Assembly: GCF_900172345.1 (NCBI RefSeq)
Contig: NZ_FWFY01000003.1
Coordinates: 186,001 to 250,000, forward strand
DNA from: Limimaricola soesokkakensis
Lineage (GTDB): Bacteria; Pseudomonadota; Alphaproteobacteria; Rhodobacterales; Rhodobacteraceae
Direction of reading: 5' to 3'
Length of the DNA stretch: 64,000 nucleotides
The translations under genes were made by a program, and so were the position numbers. Position 1 is the first letter of the stretch, and each line of letters starts with the position of its first letter. The notes below the pieces were generated by a model that saw nothing but the letters and a program-made list of their open reading frames with translations, did no database searches and was not told the DNA's origin. Shown here piece by piece: positions 51,872-59,989 of this stretch.

Positions 51872-52924
51872 TCAGTCTTCGACGCGCCAGTGCAGCGCGA
51901 AGCCGGGGTCGAACACGGTGACGGGGCCGTCGCCGGTCTCGATCCGCGCGGGGTAGGTCACGGGTTCTCCCCGCACCAGGGTGATCGTGTCCTCGTTCAC
52001 CGGCAGCCGGTAGAAACGCGGCCCGTTGAGCGAAGCGAAGGCCTCAAGGTGGTTCAGCCGGCCCGCCGCCTCGAAGACCTCGGCGAGGCAGGACATGGTG
52101 TTGGGCGCGGTGAAGATCCCGGCGCAGCCGCAGGGCTGCAGCTTGGCCGGATCGCTGTGCGGCGCGCTGTCGGTGCCGAGGAAGAAGCGCGGATCGCCAG
52201 AGACCGCCGCCTGCACCAGCGCCACGCGGTGCCGCTCGCGCTTGGCGACCGGCAGGCAGTAGTAATGCGGCTTGATGCCCCCGGCGAGGATGTGGTTGCG
52301 GTTGATGATCAGGTGATGCGTGGTGATCGTCGCGGCGAGGTTGCGTGGGCTGTCGCGCACATAATCCACCGCGTCGGCGGTGGTCACATGCTCCATGACA
52401 ACGCGCAGCTCCGGCGTCTTGCGGCGGATCGGCTTCAGCACCTTGTCGATGAACACCGCCTCGCGGTCGAATATGTCGATCGCGGAATCGGTCACCTCGC
52501 CATGCACGCAGAGCGGCATGCCGATATCGGCCATCGCCTCGAGCACCGGGCGGACCTTGTCGAAGTCGCGCACGCCGGAGGCGGAGTTGGTGGTGGCACC
52601 GGCCGGGTACAGCTTCACCGCCGTCGCGATGCCCGCGCGATGCGCCGCGCGCACGTCCTCGGGATCGGTATCCTCGGTGAGATAGAGGGTCATCAGCGGC
52701 GTGAAGCCCGATCCCTCGGGCAGGGCGGCGCGGATCCGCTCGCGATAGGCCTCGGCCTGCGCGGCGGTAACCACGGGCGGCACGAGGTTGGGCATGATGA
52801 TGGCCCGGCCGAAATGGCGGGCGCTCTCCGGAGCCACGGCCCGAAGCATCGCGCCGTCGCGCAGGTGCAGGTGCCAGTCGTCCGGGCGGCGGATCGTGAT
52901 CCGGTCTGGGCGTAGGTCTTTCAT
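51872..52924 (-). CDS. pyrC: Dihydroorotase
   Basis: A 350-residue class II dihydroorotase. The metal motif is W-H-L-H-L-R-D-G, the carbamylated lysine lies in [12 protein letters not shown], other ligands in C-V-H-G-E-V-T and M-E-H-V-T-T, and the catalytic aspartate in F-L-G-T-D-S-A-P-H. The length matches E. coli PyrC (348). It closes carbamoyl-aspartate to dihydroorotate. Confidence 0.97.
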   Translation of the reverse strand: MKDLRPDRITIRRPDDWHLHLRDGAMLRAVAPESARHFGRAIIMPNLVPPVVTAAQAEAYRERIRAALPEGSGFTPLMTLYLTEDTDPEDVRAAHRAGIATAVKLYPAGATTNSASGVRDFDKVRPVLEAMADIGMPLCVHGEVTDSAIDIFDREAVFIDKVLKPIRRKTPELRVVMEHVTTADAVDYVRDSPRNLAATITTHHLIINRNHILAGGIKPHYYCLPVAKRERHRVALVQAAVSGDPRFFLGTDSAPHSDPAKLQPCGCAGIFTAPNTMSCLAEVFEAAGRLNHLEAFASLNGPRFYRLPVNEDTITLVRGEPVTYPARIETGDGPVTVFDPGFALHWRVED

Positions 52925-52987
52925 GGCCGACCTCCTACACCGGGCCGCGCGGCCTGACCATAGGTCACGACCCTCACGGTCCTCGGG

Positions 52988-53941
52988 TCAGCTGGCGCGC
53001 GAAACCGGGCCCGCGGCGCGTGGCGCGGCCCCGGGCAGCGCCTCGAGGCGGCGCGCATAATGCGCGGCCTCGGGCGTGGTGAGGCCGTGGCGGCACAGCC
53101 GCGCCAGCCGGGCCGGGTGGTCGGCCGATTCGAGCTGTCGCAGCAACCCGCGCAGGTAGAGCGCGTTATCGCGTCGGGCGCGCCAGAGCCGGGCAAAGGC
53201 CGCGCGATCGAGCCGGTCCTCCATCGCCAGTTCGAGCAGTGCGGGGATGAGGCCCGCCTGATCGAGGATCTGCTCCAGCCGGGCCCCAGCATGGGCTGCG
53301 CGCAGCGTCGTGACGTTCGGCCTGCGAAACAGCGCGGCGTGGACCGCGTCGGCGGCGTGGCGCGGGTCATGGACCACCGTCACCCGCTCGGCGGCGTCGA
53401 TCATGTCGGGCGCGTAACCGTAGCGGCTGGTGAAATCGAGCCGGCGCGCCGCGAGGTGGCGCCGGTCCCAGCCCGCCACCTCCGGGTCCAGCGTGGCGAT
53501 GGGGCGCAACGCCAGCACCCGTGCCCCCGGCGAGGCGACCGAGAAGGCGGCGGCGGCATAGCCGGTCGCGTGGTGGCCGTAGAACAGCACCCGCTCGAAA
53601 TCCTCGAAGAAGCCCTCGTCGATCAGCCGGTCGACATAGTTCCAGACGCGCGGCGCCCTGAACCATCCCTCGTTGTCGCAGATCAGCACCAACAGCGACC
53701 ACCCGGTCCTTTGCAGCATCTCGAAGCCGCGCGGCAGGCCGCGCGGGCTGCGGCGAATCGCGTCGCGCGTTTCGAAGCTGACCAGCAGCCGCGGCCCGGC
53801 ATCGATGAAGAGCGCCGCGTGATCCGATCCGAGCCGCTCGTAATAGCCATGCTCCTCGCCGATCGCGTCGATGCCCTGCTGCCAGGCCTCAATGGGCAGG
53901 CCGCTCAGATCGATCTCCGGATCGGGCAACATTTCGTTCAT
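52988..53941 (-). CDS. Conserved alpha/beta-hydrolase-like protein without a nucleophilic serine
   Basis: A 317-residue protein starting MNEMLPDPEIDLSGLPIEAW. The stretch V-L-F-Y-G-H-H-A-T-G-Y-A-A-A-A-F-S-V-A-S-P-G-A-R-V-L-A-L looks like a nucleophile elbow of an alpha/beta-hydrolase, but where G-x-S-x-G is expected it reads G-H-H-A-T-G, so the catalytic serine is missing. Similar roseobacter proteins are sometimes named phosphoadenosine phosphosulfate reductase, yet no PAPS-reductase P-loop or cysteine motif is present here, so that name is rejected. The real cysH is at 59.2 kb. Function unknown; no signal peptide or membrane helix. Confidence 0.65.
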   Translation of the reverse strand: MNEMLPDPEIDLSGLPIEAWQQGIDAIGEEHGYYERLGSDHAALFIDAGPRLLVSFETRDAIRRSPRGLPRGFEMLQRTGWSLLVLICDNEGWFRAPRVWNYVDRLIDEGFFEDFERVLFYGHHATGYAAAAFSVASPGARVLALRPIATLDPEVAGWDRRHLAARRLDFTSRYGYAPDMIDAAERVTVVHDPRHAADAVHAALFRRPNVTTLRAAHAGARLEQILDQAGLIPALLELAMEDRLDRAAFARLWRARRDNALYLRGLLRQLESADHPARLARLCRHGLTTPEAAHYARRLEALPGAAPRAAGPVSRAS

Positions 53942-54181
53942 CTGGCGCTCCAGCGGCTGGGGGAGGTGGGGACTGTCCCTTGGCTTTCTAAAATCCTGCG
54001 CGATTACGGCGGAAATTGGCAAGGCCGGTGCTCTTATTCCGTCCTGTGGCGCCGCGACCATCCCATGACGCCACGCTGTTATTGCATAGCGCGGCCCCTC
54101 ACGGACCCATGCCGCCACCGCCCGCGTTGCACTGGCAATGCCGGTCCCGTCCGACGCGGAGCGGTCCGAGAGGAGATTCTG

Positions 54182-56218
54182 ATGAAACGAAGCTACCGCA
54201 CGACCACGGCCCTCGTGGCCAGCCTGTCGCTCATGCTGCCGAACCTCGCGCCGCTGGCCTCTGCCCAGCAGGGCGGCGAGGCGCTGTTCTGCTCCGATGG
54301 GGCGACCCCGCCCTGCGAAGGCGAAGCCGATCCACAAGGCACGCCGCTGATCGAACTGCGGGCCCGCGTGCTGCAGAAGCTCGCCGAATCCGGCCAGATC
54401 GACGCGGAGACGGCCGCGGAGGCCGGTCTCGATTTCGACCTTCTGCTGAGCGGCGACCGCGAAGCGATCCAGCAGGCGCTGCGCGCCGCCCGTTCCGCGG
54501 GCCGGGCCGCTGCCAATGCAGCGGACACGGCCACCGAGGCGGTCGAAGGCGCCGCCGATGCGGCTGCTGACGCCGTGACCGGTGCCGCCGCGCAGGGCGA
54601 GGCACAGGCCGAACAGGCGCTGGCCGAGGCCGAAGCACAGGCGGCCGAAGAAGCAGCGCGCGCCGAGGAGGCGCAGGCCGCCGAACGCGCCGCAGCCGAA
54701 GAGCAGATCCGTCAGGAGGCCGAGGCACAGGCCGAAGCAGAAGCGCAGGCTAAAGCGCAGGCAGAGGCCGAGGCTGCTGCAGAGGCACAGGCGCAAGCCG
54801 AGGCCGAACAGCAGGCCGAAGCCGACGCAGAGGCCCAGGCTGCTGCCGAAGCCGAAGAGCAGGCTGCTGCCGACAAGGCAGAGAGCAAGGCTGCCAAGAA
54901 AGCTGCAAAGAAAGCCGCCAAGCAGGCCGAGATCGAAGCTGAGGCGCAGGCTGCCATTGAGGCCGAGGCAGGCAGTGCTGAAGGCGAGCAGGCCGAAGCC
55001 GGTGCCGCCGAAGAGGCCGCGCCGAAGCTGACCCCCGAAGAGCGCGCAGCGCGCCGAGCCCAGCGTGAGGCCCGCCGTGCCGAGCGCCGCGCCAATGCCG
55101 AAGAGCAGGACGTCGACCCGACCGCGCAGGAGCCGCAGCAGGCTGTCGCAGCGGCGGCCGCCTCGAACGAGGCCGAGGTCGCCGAGGTCACCGAGACCGA
55201 GATCGACGAGGAGAACTCGCGTCAGAGCGACGAGGAGTTCGCCGCCAAGGTGAACGCGAATGCCGCGGCCGAGGCGCAGGTCGCCGAGGCCAAGGATAAG
55301 GATAAGGATAAGGACGACGGTCTTTCGGACTTCCAGAAGGCGCTGCTCCTGGGCATCGGCGCCGTGGCCGTCGGCTCGCTGCTCAACAACGGCCGTGAGG
55401 TCGTCGCCAATACCGGCGACCGGGTCGTGGTCGAGGGCGATGACGGGCTCGAGATCTACCGCGACGACGACGCGTTGTTGCGTCAGCCCGGTGCCGACCT
55501 GCGGACCGAGACGTTCAATGACGGCTCGACCCGCACCACGCTGACCCGCGAGGACGGCACCAAGGTGGTGACGATCCGCGATGCGCAGGGTCGGGTGCTG
55601 CGCCGCAGCCGGATCTTCGCCGACGGCACCGAGATCGAGCTGTTCGACGATTTGGCCCAGACTGAGCCGGTCGATGTGCGCGCGCTGCGCGAGATCGAAC
55701 CCGCGCCGGTGACGCTCTCGGCGGCCGAGGCCGACCGGGCCGCGCTTCTGGAGGCGCTGCGCGCCGAGGCCGCGGTCGATACGGGGCGCAACTACAGTCT
55801 GCGGCAGGTGCGCGAGATCGAAGCGGTGCGCTCGCTGGTGCCGGCCATCGATCTCGACACGCTGACATTCGCCACCGGATCGGCGGCGCTGCGGCCCGAG
55901 CAGGCTTCGACCCTGGTCGATCTCGGTCTCGCGATCGAGGATCGGCTGGCCGAGAACCCGCGCGAGGTGTTCCTGATCGAGGGGCATACCGATGCCGTGG
56001 GCAATGACGCCTACAACCTCGCCCTGTCGGATCGCCGGGCCGAGACGGTGGCGCTCGCGCTGACCGAGAACTTCGACATCCCGCCCGAGAATCTCGTGGT
56101 GCAGGGCTATGGCGAGCGGTTCCTGAAGGTCGAGAGCGAGGGCGACGTGCAGGCGAACCGCCGCGCCTCGGTGCGTCGGATCACGCCGCTGCTGCAGCAG
56201 GTGGCGTCGGCGCAATAA
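54182..56218 (+). CDS. OmpA-family outer membrane lipoprotein-like/peptidoglycan-binding protein with Ala/Glu-rich coiled coil
   Basis: A 678-residue exported protein. Signal peptide residues 1-28 (cleavage near A-S-A). Residues about 100-330 are an Ala/Glu/Gln/Lys-rich low-complexity helix, likely coiled coil, then a four-unit K-D run and a hydrophobic helix about 383-400 (L-L-L-G-I-G-A-V-A-V-G-S-L-L-N-N). The C-terminal 110 residues are an OmpA_C domain, with I-E-G-H-T-D-A-V-G-N and S-D-R-R-A-E-T-V-A, which bind peptidoglycan. GGAG precedes the ATG. It probably links outer envelope and cell wall. A hairpin terminator follows. Confidence 0.88.
   Translation: MKRSYRTTTALVASLSLMLPNLAPLASAQQGGEALFCSDGATPPCEGEADPQGTPLIELRARVLQKLAESGQIDAETAAEAGLDFDLLLSGDREAIQQALRAARSAGRAAANAADTATEAVEGAADAAADAVTGAAAQGEAQAEQALAEAEAQAAEEAARAEEAQAAERAAAEEQIRQEAEAQAEAEAQAKAQAEAEAAAEAQAQAEAEQQAEADAEAQAAAEAEEQAAADKAESKAAKKAAKKAAKQAEIEAEAQAAIEAEAGSAEGEQAEAGAAEEAAPKLTPEERAARRAQREARRAERRANAEEQDVDPTAQEPQQAVAAAAASNEAEVAEVTETEIDEENSRQSDEEFAAKVNANAAAEAQVAEAKDKDKDKDDGLSDFQKALLLGIGAVAVGSLLNNGREVVANTGDRVVVEGDDGLEIYRDDDALLRQPGADLRTETFNDGSTRTTLTREDGTKVVTIRDAQGRVLRRSRIFADGTEIELFDDLAQTEPVDVRALREIEPAPVTLSAAEADRAALLEALRAEAAVDTGRNYSLRQVREIEAVRSLVPAIDLDTLTFATGSAALRPEQASTLVDLGLAIEDRLAENPREVFLIEGHTDAVGNDAYNLALSDRRAETVALALTENFDIPPENLVVQGYGERFLKVESEGDVQANRRASVRRITPLLQQVASAQ
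55292..55315 (+). repeat. Hexanucleotide microsatellite in the OmpA-family gene
   Basis: Four near-perfect copies of AAGGAT (the last is AAGGAC) encode Lys-Asp dipeptides just before the hydrophobic helix. The repeat is in frame with unit length 6, so slippage would change the protein by two residues without frameshift. Confidence 0.9.
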
Positions 56219-56250
56219 GACCGAACTGAGGGGCTTCGCGCCCAAAGAGG

Positions 56251-56278
56251 ACGGGCCGCTCCGAAAGGAGCGGCCCGT
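56251..56278 (+). terminator. Terminator hairpin of the OmpA-family gene
   Basis: ACGGGCCGCTCC (56251-56262), loop GAAA, GGAGCGGCCCGT (56267-56278): a perfect 12-bp stem with a GNRA tetraloop, 33 bp after the stop. Followed by TTC only, so no strong T-run. Confidence 0.75.
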
Positions 56279-56417
56279 TCGCGTTCTGCCAAGCCGCTCC
56301 ATATCGGCAACCGCTCCGCAATCCGGGCGCCAATTCCGTTTCGGCAGTCCCAGCCGAATCAGCTGTCAGTTGTGCATTTCACGGTCTCGTCGTAGTCGGA
56401 ATGGATCCGGAAACGAC

Positions 56418-56443
56418 AAAGGCCGCCCCGATGGGCGGCCTTT
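56418..56443 (-). terminator. Terminator hairpin of infC
   Basis: AAAGGCCGCCC (56418-56428) and GGGCGGCCTTT (56433-56443) form a perfect 11-bp stem with loop CGAT, 27 bp past the infC stop on the minus strand. Flanking A/T triplets let it act in both directions. Confidence 0.8.
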
Positions 56444-56470
56444 CGCATCAGCGCATGCGCGCGAAGCGGT

Positions 56471-57016
56471 TTATTTCTGGGTCGGCCCGATCATCATGAC
56501 CATCTGGCGGCCTTCCATCTTCGGCATGTTCTCGACCTTGCCGATCTCGGACACGTCGGAGGCGACGCGCTCGAGCAGCTCGCGGCCGAGCTCCTGGTGC
56601 GCCATCTCGCGGCCCCGGAAGCGCAGCGTGACCTTGACCTTGTCGCCGCCTTCAAGGAACCGCAGCACGTTCCGCATCTTCACGTCGTAATCGTTCGTGT
56701 CGGTGTTGGGGCGGAACTTGACCTCCTTGATTTCGAAGGTCTTCTGGTTCTTGCGGGCCTCGGCCTCTTTCTTCTGCGTCTCGTATTTGAACTTGCCGAA
56801 GTCCATGATCTTGCAGACCGGGGGCGTGGCGTTGGGCGAGATCTCGACGAGGTCGAGACCGGCCTCTTCAGCGAGGGCCAGACCACGCTCGGGGGTGACG
56901 ACGCCGATATTCTCGCCGTTCTGTCCGATCAGTCGGATTTCGGCCACGCGAATACGATCGTTGACGCGGGGGCCGGTGTCGCGCGTTGGCGGCGCGTTAT
57001 GAGGTCTGCGGGCTAT
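56471..57016 (-). CDS. infC: Translation initiation factor IF-3 with ATA start codon
   Basis: A 181-residue IF-3. The N-terminal domain has [10 protein letters not shown]-x-N-G-E-N-I-G-V-V, the linker is Lys/Glu-rich, and the C-terminal domain has V-K-F-R-P-N-T-D-x-x-D-Y and E-G[13 protein letters not shown]. The start is read as ATA at 57016: the product then begins (M)[20 protein letters not shown], the family N-terminus, and AAGGA (57025-57029) lies 8 nt upstream. The nearest ATG in frame is 39 codons upstream, in a region without family similarity. Non-AUG starts in infC allow IF-3 to autorepress. Confidence 0.93.
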   Translation of the reverse strand: MARRPHNAPPTRDTGPRVNDRIRVAEIRLIGQNGENIGVVTPERGLALAEEAGLDLVEISPNATPPVCKIMDFGKFKYETQKKEAEARKNQKTFEIKEVKFRPNTDTNDYDVKMRNVLRFLEGGDKVKVTLRFRGREMAHQELGRELLERVASDVSEIGKVENMPKMEGRQMVMMIGPTQK

Positions 57017-57024
57017 GGTGCACG

Positions 57025-57029
57025 TCCTT
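57025..57029 (-). promoter_or_regulatory. Ribosome binding site that supports the ATA start of infC
   Basis: AAGGA on the minus strand with 8 nt to ATA. The upstream ATG at 57133 has no comparable site. Confidence 0.75.
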
Positions 57030-57195
57030 CGGTTGTTCGATTGGGTAGGGCGAAAGGTAATCGCCCCGGTAGTGCGTTTCAAGCCGCAAAACAAGGCCAA
57101 TACGCCTGTTGCGCTTCCCTCCCGCGGTGGCATCTGGCATGACCCGTGCTATGTGGGCCGACAAAGGTTCAGGAATTTCAGCAAGGATGAGCGCA

Positions 57196-57783
57196 ATGAT
57201 GAAAATTGTCGGCATCATCGCCGCCGCGGTGCTCGCGGTCGTCGTGGTGACTACGATCTGGGGCGGTGACGACGCCGAGGTCACGACCAATCAGGCCACC
57301 GACGAGGAAGTCGGCCAGCTGGCGGAGCCGCCGACCGCCGACATCGCCGGCGAAGAAGCCGAAGCGCCCGCCGCCGACATCACCCCCAATGACGAGGCCG
57401 GTGAGATCACCCCGCCCGAAGGCGGTGCCGCCGATACCGAGGCGCTGACCGAAGAGGTCGAGGAAGAGACCATCCCCGCGCCCGAGGGAGAGGAGCCGGT
57501 GATCCTGATGGATGATGTGAACCTCGCCGAAGAAGTCGAGCAGGAGGCCGAGGAAACGCTCGGCACCGAGGCCGCCGGCAGCAATGAAGGTCTCGCGATC
57601 CTCGACGCGGCGCTCAAGCCCGAAACCTTCGACTACGAGGCGGTGCAGCAGGCGATCGCCGACAGCGCGCTCGAGAGCGAGCGCCGCGAGCAGCTGGCCA
57701 CCGCGCTGGAGCGCGCGCGCCGCTATCCCGCGATCCGCGATTCGCTGCTCGAGGACATCCGCGCCGAGCTGGGCGTCGAGTGA
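57196..57783 (+). CDS. Membrane-anchored acidic protein, unknown function
   Basis: A 195-residue protein. The start at 57196 (MMKIVGIIAAAVLAVVVVTT) has AAGGA 8 nt upstream; ATGs at 57187 and 57199 are alternatives. One N-terminal hydrophobic helix (signal anchor) is followed by an acidic, Ala/Glu/Pro-rich linker and a C-terminal helical part (about 125-195) with A-L-E-R-A-R-R-Y-P-A-I-R-D-S-L-L. Probably periplasmic, anchored to the inner membrane. No family recognised. A strong terminator follows. Confidence 0.7.
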   Translation: MMKIVGIIAAAVLAVVVVTTIWGGDDAEVTTNQATDEEVGQLAEPPTADIAGEEAEAPAADITPNDEAGEITPPEGGAADTEALTEEVEEETIPAPEGEEPVILMDDVNLAEEVEQEAEETLGTEAAGSNEGLAILDAALKPETFDYEAVQQAIADSALESERREQLATALERARRYPAIRDSLLEDIRAELGVE

Positions 57784-57834
57784 CGGTGGCGCGGCCCGGA
57801 GGCCCGGGCCGCCCTTCGCCAGCAAGGTAAAACG

Positions 57835-57871
57835 AAAACGCCGCGCGGATCGCTCCGCGCGGCGTTTTTTT
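57835..57871. terminator. Strong Rho-independent terminator, bidirectional
   Basis: A 15-bp perfect stem, AAAACGCCGCGCGGA (57835-57849) with TCCGCGCGGCGTTTT (57854-57868), loop TCGC, and seven Ts (57865-57871). It ends the acidic-protein gene and, through its AAAA side, also the minus-strand fpr gene, whose stop is at 57891. Confidence 0.93.
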
Positions 57872-57890
57872 CATGTCGGAGTGGTCGGGC

Positions 57891-58721
57891 TCAGCCGACG
57901 AAGGCCTTCTCGATCACGAACTCGGCGGGGTCGGAATTCGCGCCCTCGCGCAGCCCCGCCTTTTCCAGAAGCGCCTTGATGTCAAGGTTGAAGGCGAGGC
58001 TGCCGCAGACCATCGCGCGGTCGGTCTCGGGGTCGAGCGCCGGCACGCCCAGATCCGAGAACAGCTCGCCATTCTCGATCAGGTGGGTGATCCGGCCCAT
58101 CTTGGGGCTCTCCTCGCGCGTGGTGGTCGGGTAGTAGACCAGCTTGTCGAGGTTCTCCTCGCCGATCAGCTCGCGCAGCATCTCGTCGGTCTTGACGCTC
58201 TCGACCAGCTCGCGGCCATAGGTCAGCTCGGCCACGTCGCGGCAGGTATGGGTGACGATGACCTGCTCGAACTTCTCGAAGGTCTCGGGATCGCGTAAGA
58301 GCGAGGCGAAGGGCGCGAAGCCGGTGCCGGTCGAGAACAGCCACAGCCGCTTGCCGGGGATCAGCGCGTCATGCACCAGCGTGCCCACCGGCTTGGGGCG
58401 CAGGATGACGTGGTCGCCCTCCTGGATGTGCTGCAGCTTCGAGGTCAGCGGGCCGTCGGCGACCTTGATTGAGTAGAATTCCAGCTCTTCGTCCCAGTTC
58501 GGCGAGGCGATGGAATAGGCGCGCATCAGCGGCTTGCCGTTGTCGCCCATCAGGCCGATCATCACGAATTCGCCCGAACGGAAGCGCAGGCTCGCCGGCC
58601 GGGTGATCCGGAAGGAAAACAGGCTGTCGGTATAGTGACGCACGGCGGTCACGACCTGACCGTCGGGAGATTGTGCGACGCGGGCGGCGTTGGTCTGGGT
58701 CACTGGGCTTTGCTCGGTCAT
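57891..58721 (-). CDS. fpr: Ferredoxin--NADP reductase
   Basis: A 276-residue flavoprotein. The FAD motif is M-R-A-Y-S-I-A-S and the NADP motif S-T-G-T-G-F-A-P-F; the C-terminus ends F-V-I-E-K-A-F-V-G, as in bacterial Fpr. The ATG at 58721 gives MTEQSPV; upstream open frame overlaps DUF934. It is the last gene of the sulfate-assimilation cluster and probably reduces the ferredoxin used by the sulfite reductase (inference), as there is no cysJ flavoprotein here. Confidence 0.94.
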   Translation of the reverse strand: MTEQSPVTQTNAARVAQSPDGQVVTAVRHYTDSLFSFRITRPASLRFRSGEFVMIGLMGDNGKPLMRAYSIASPNWDEELEFYSIKVADGPLTSKLQHIQEGDHVILRPKPVGTLVHDALIPGKRLWLFSTGTGFAPFASLLRDPETFEKFEQVIVTHTCRDVAELTYGRELVESVKTDEMLRELIGEENLDKLVYYPTTTREESPKMGRITHLIENGELFSDLGVPALDPETDRAMVCGSLAFNLDIKALLEKAGLREGANSDPAEFVIEKAFVG

Positions 58722-58773
58722 GTCTTTCTCGTTCGGCTCGAATAGGGGAGGAGGCGTTACGGGTAAAGGCGGC

Positions 58774-59181
58774 TCAACCGCGCAGCCGTGCCTGGTAGTG
58801 ATGGGCCTGCCAGTCGGCACGGGCGCGCCACTGGTCCTCGGGCTGGCGCTGCGCCAGATCGTCCGAAATCTCGACCTCGTCGAAACCCGAACGCCGGGCC
58901 ATGGCGTATTGATCCGCGATCACGTGGCCCGCGGCGCGCAGCCGACCGGTAAAGCCCAAGGAGCGCAGGTCACGCGCATGGGTGAAGCCGCGCCCGTCGG
59001 AAAAGGCGGGAAACAGCACCCGGATGGCGGCGATCTCGCCCAGGCGGCCGACCAGCTCGCGCGGGTCGTCGCCGGGGGCGATCTCGACGGCGGTGTCGGC
59101 CGCGCTCACCTCGGCCAGCGGCACGAAGCTGCCGGTGAAGTCGTCTGGGGCGAAGCCCTTGTCGGTCACGATCACGGTCAT
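58774..59181 (-). CDS. DUF934 protein (sulfite reduction-associated)
   Basis: A 135-residue protein of the DUF934 family, always next to sulfate reduction genes. The segment I-R-V-L-F-P-A-F-S-D-G-R-G-F-T-H-A-R-x-L-R is the family hallmark, and V-I-A-D-Q-Y follows. Its exact role is unknown; an accessory role for CysH/CysI is inferred. GAGAGGAC precedes the ATG. It lies between cysH and fpr. Confidence 0.9.
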   Translation of the reverse strand: MTVIVTDKGFAPDDFTGSFVPLAEVSAADTAVEIAPGDDPRELVGRLGEIAAIRVLFPAFSDGRGFTHARDLRSLGFTGRLRAAGHVIADQYAMARRSGFDEVEISDDLAQRQPEDQWRARADWQAHHYQARLRG

Positions 59182-59245
59182 CTCGTCCTCTCGGGGCCGG
59201 GCCCCTGTTCATCAGTCTTCAATTTGCGGTCTCGCCGGGTCGGTT

Positions 59246-59989
59246 TCAGGCCTCGGCGGGTTTGCCGCGCACCATCTTTCCGTTCACGAAATGTATGCCG
59301 CACTCTTCCTTTTCGCTGTCGCGCCAGCGTCCGGCACGGGGGTCTTCGCCGGGCGCGACCTTGCTGGTGCAGGGCGCGCAGCCGATCGAGGGGTAGCCCT
59401 GCGCCACCAGCGGATGACGGGGCAGGCGGTTCTCGGCGATATAGTCCTGCAGGTCGGTGCTGGTCCAGTGGGCCAGCGGATTGATCTTGATCCGCAGGTC
59501 GTCCTCGTTCTCGAAGAACTCGAGCGCGGCACGGGTCTTGCCCTGGTAGCGCTTGCGCCCGGTGATCCAGCTGTCGAAACCCGAGAGCGCGCGCTGCAGC
59601 GGCTCGGTCTTGCGGATCGCGCAGCACAGGTCGGGGTTCGATTTGTGCAGCAGGTTCTCGGGGTCGTGCTCGGCCAACGCCTCGGGACGTGCCTTGATGG
59701 TGCGCACGTTCTTGAGGTTCAGCCGCTCCGTCAGCTCCATCTGGTAGGCCAGCGTTTCGGCAAAGAGCATCTCGGTGTCGACGAAAAGCACCGGGGTGGT
59801 GCGGTCGATCACCGAGACGAGATGCAGCAGCACGACCGATTCCGCGCCGAACGAGCTGACTAGGGCGATCCGGCCGAGCGCGTGCTCGGCCAGCGCCTTT
59901 TCCAGCACCGCGGTCGCGCCGTGGTGGCGGTAGCGGGCGTTCAGGTCACGGACGGTCTCGTCGATGCGATGCGGTGTCTCATGCAGCAT
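59246..59989 (-). CDS. cysH: Adenylyl-sulfate (APS) reductase, 4Fe-4S type
   Basis: A 247-residue CysH. The cluster ligands are C-C (D-L-C-C-A-I-R-K) and C-x2-C (G-C-A-P-C-T), the pattern of 4Fe-4S APS reductases, and the catalytic cysteine is in K-E-E-C-G-I-H. The cluster motif argues for APS as substrate rather than PAPS. It reduces APS to sulfite using thioredoxin. Its start overlaps the cysI stop by 11 bp. Confidence 0.94.
   Translation of the reverse strand: MLHETPHRIDETVRDLNARYRHHGATAVLEKALAEHALGRIALVSSFGAESVVLLHLVSVIDRTTPVLFVDTEMLFAETLAYQMELTERLNLKNVRTIKARPEALAEHDPENLLHKSNPDLCCAIRKTEPLQRALSGFDSWITGRKRYQGKTRAALEFFENEDDLRIKINPLAHWTSTDLQDYIAENRLPRHPLVAQGYPSIGCAPCTSKVAPGEDPRAGRWRDSEKEECGIHFVNGKMVRGKPAEA

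Noticed and set aside
52988-53941. PAPS reductase as the product name.
   Set aside because: There is no nucleotide-binding P-loop or catalytic cysteine motif; a genuine APS reductase is at 59.2 kb.
54500-55300. Dense repeats in the OmpA-family gene as a possible CRISPR or tandem-repeat array.
   Set aside because: They are irregular Ala/Glu codon repeats inside a coding frame, without spacers or constant repeat length.
53942-56302. Minus-strand frame of over 700 codons opposite the OmpA-family gene, continuous with the hydrolase-like gene.
   Set aside because: Leu/Gly/Cys-rich sequence arises from the antisense of an Ala/Glu-rich repeat. The true gene starts at MNEML (53941).
57017-57133. 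ATG at 57133 as the infC start.
   Set aside because: It adds 39 residues with no IF-3 similarity and has no ribosome site; ATA at 57016 fits better.
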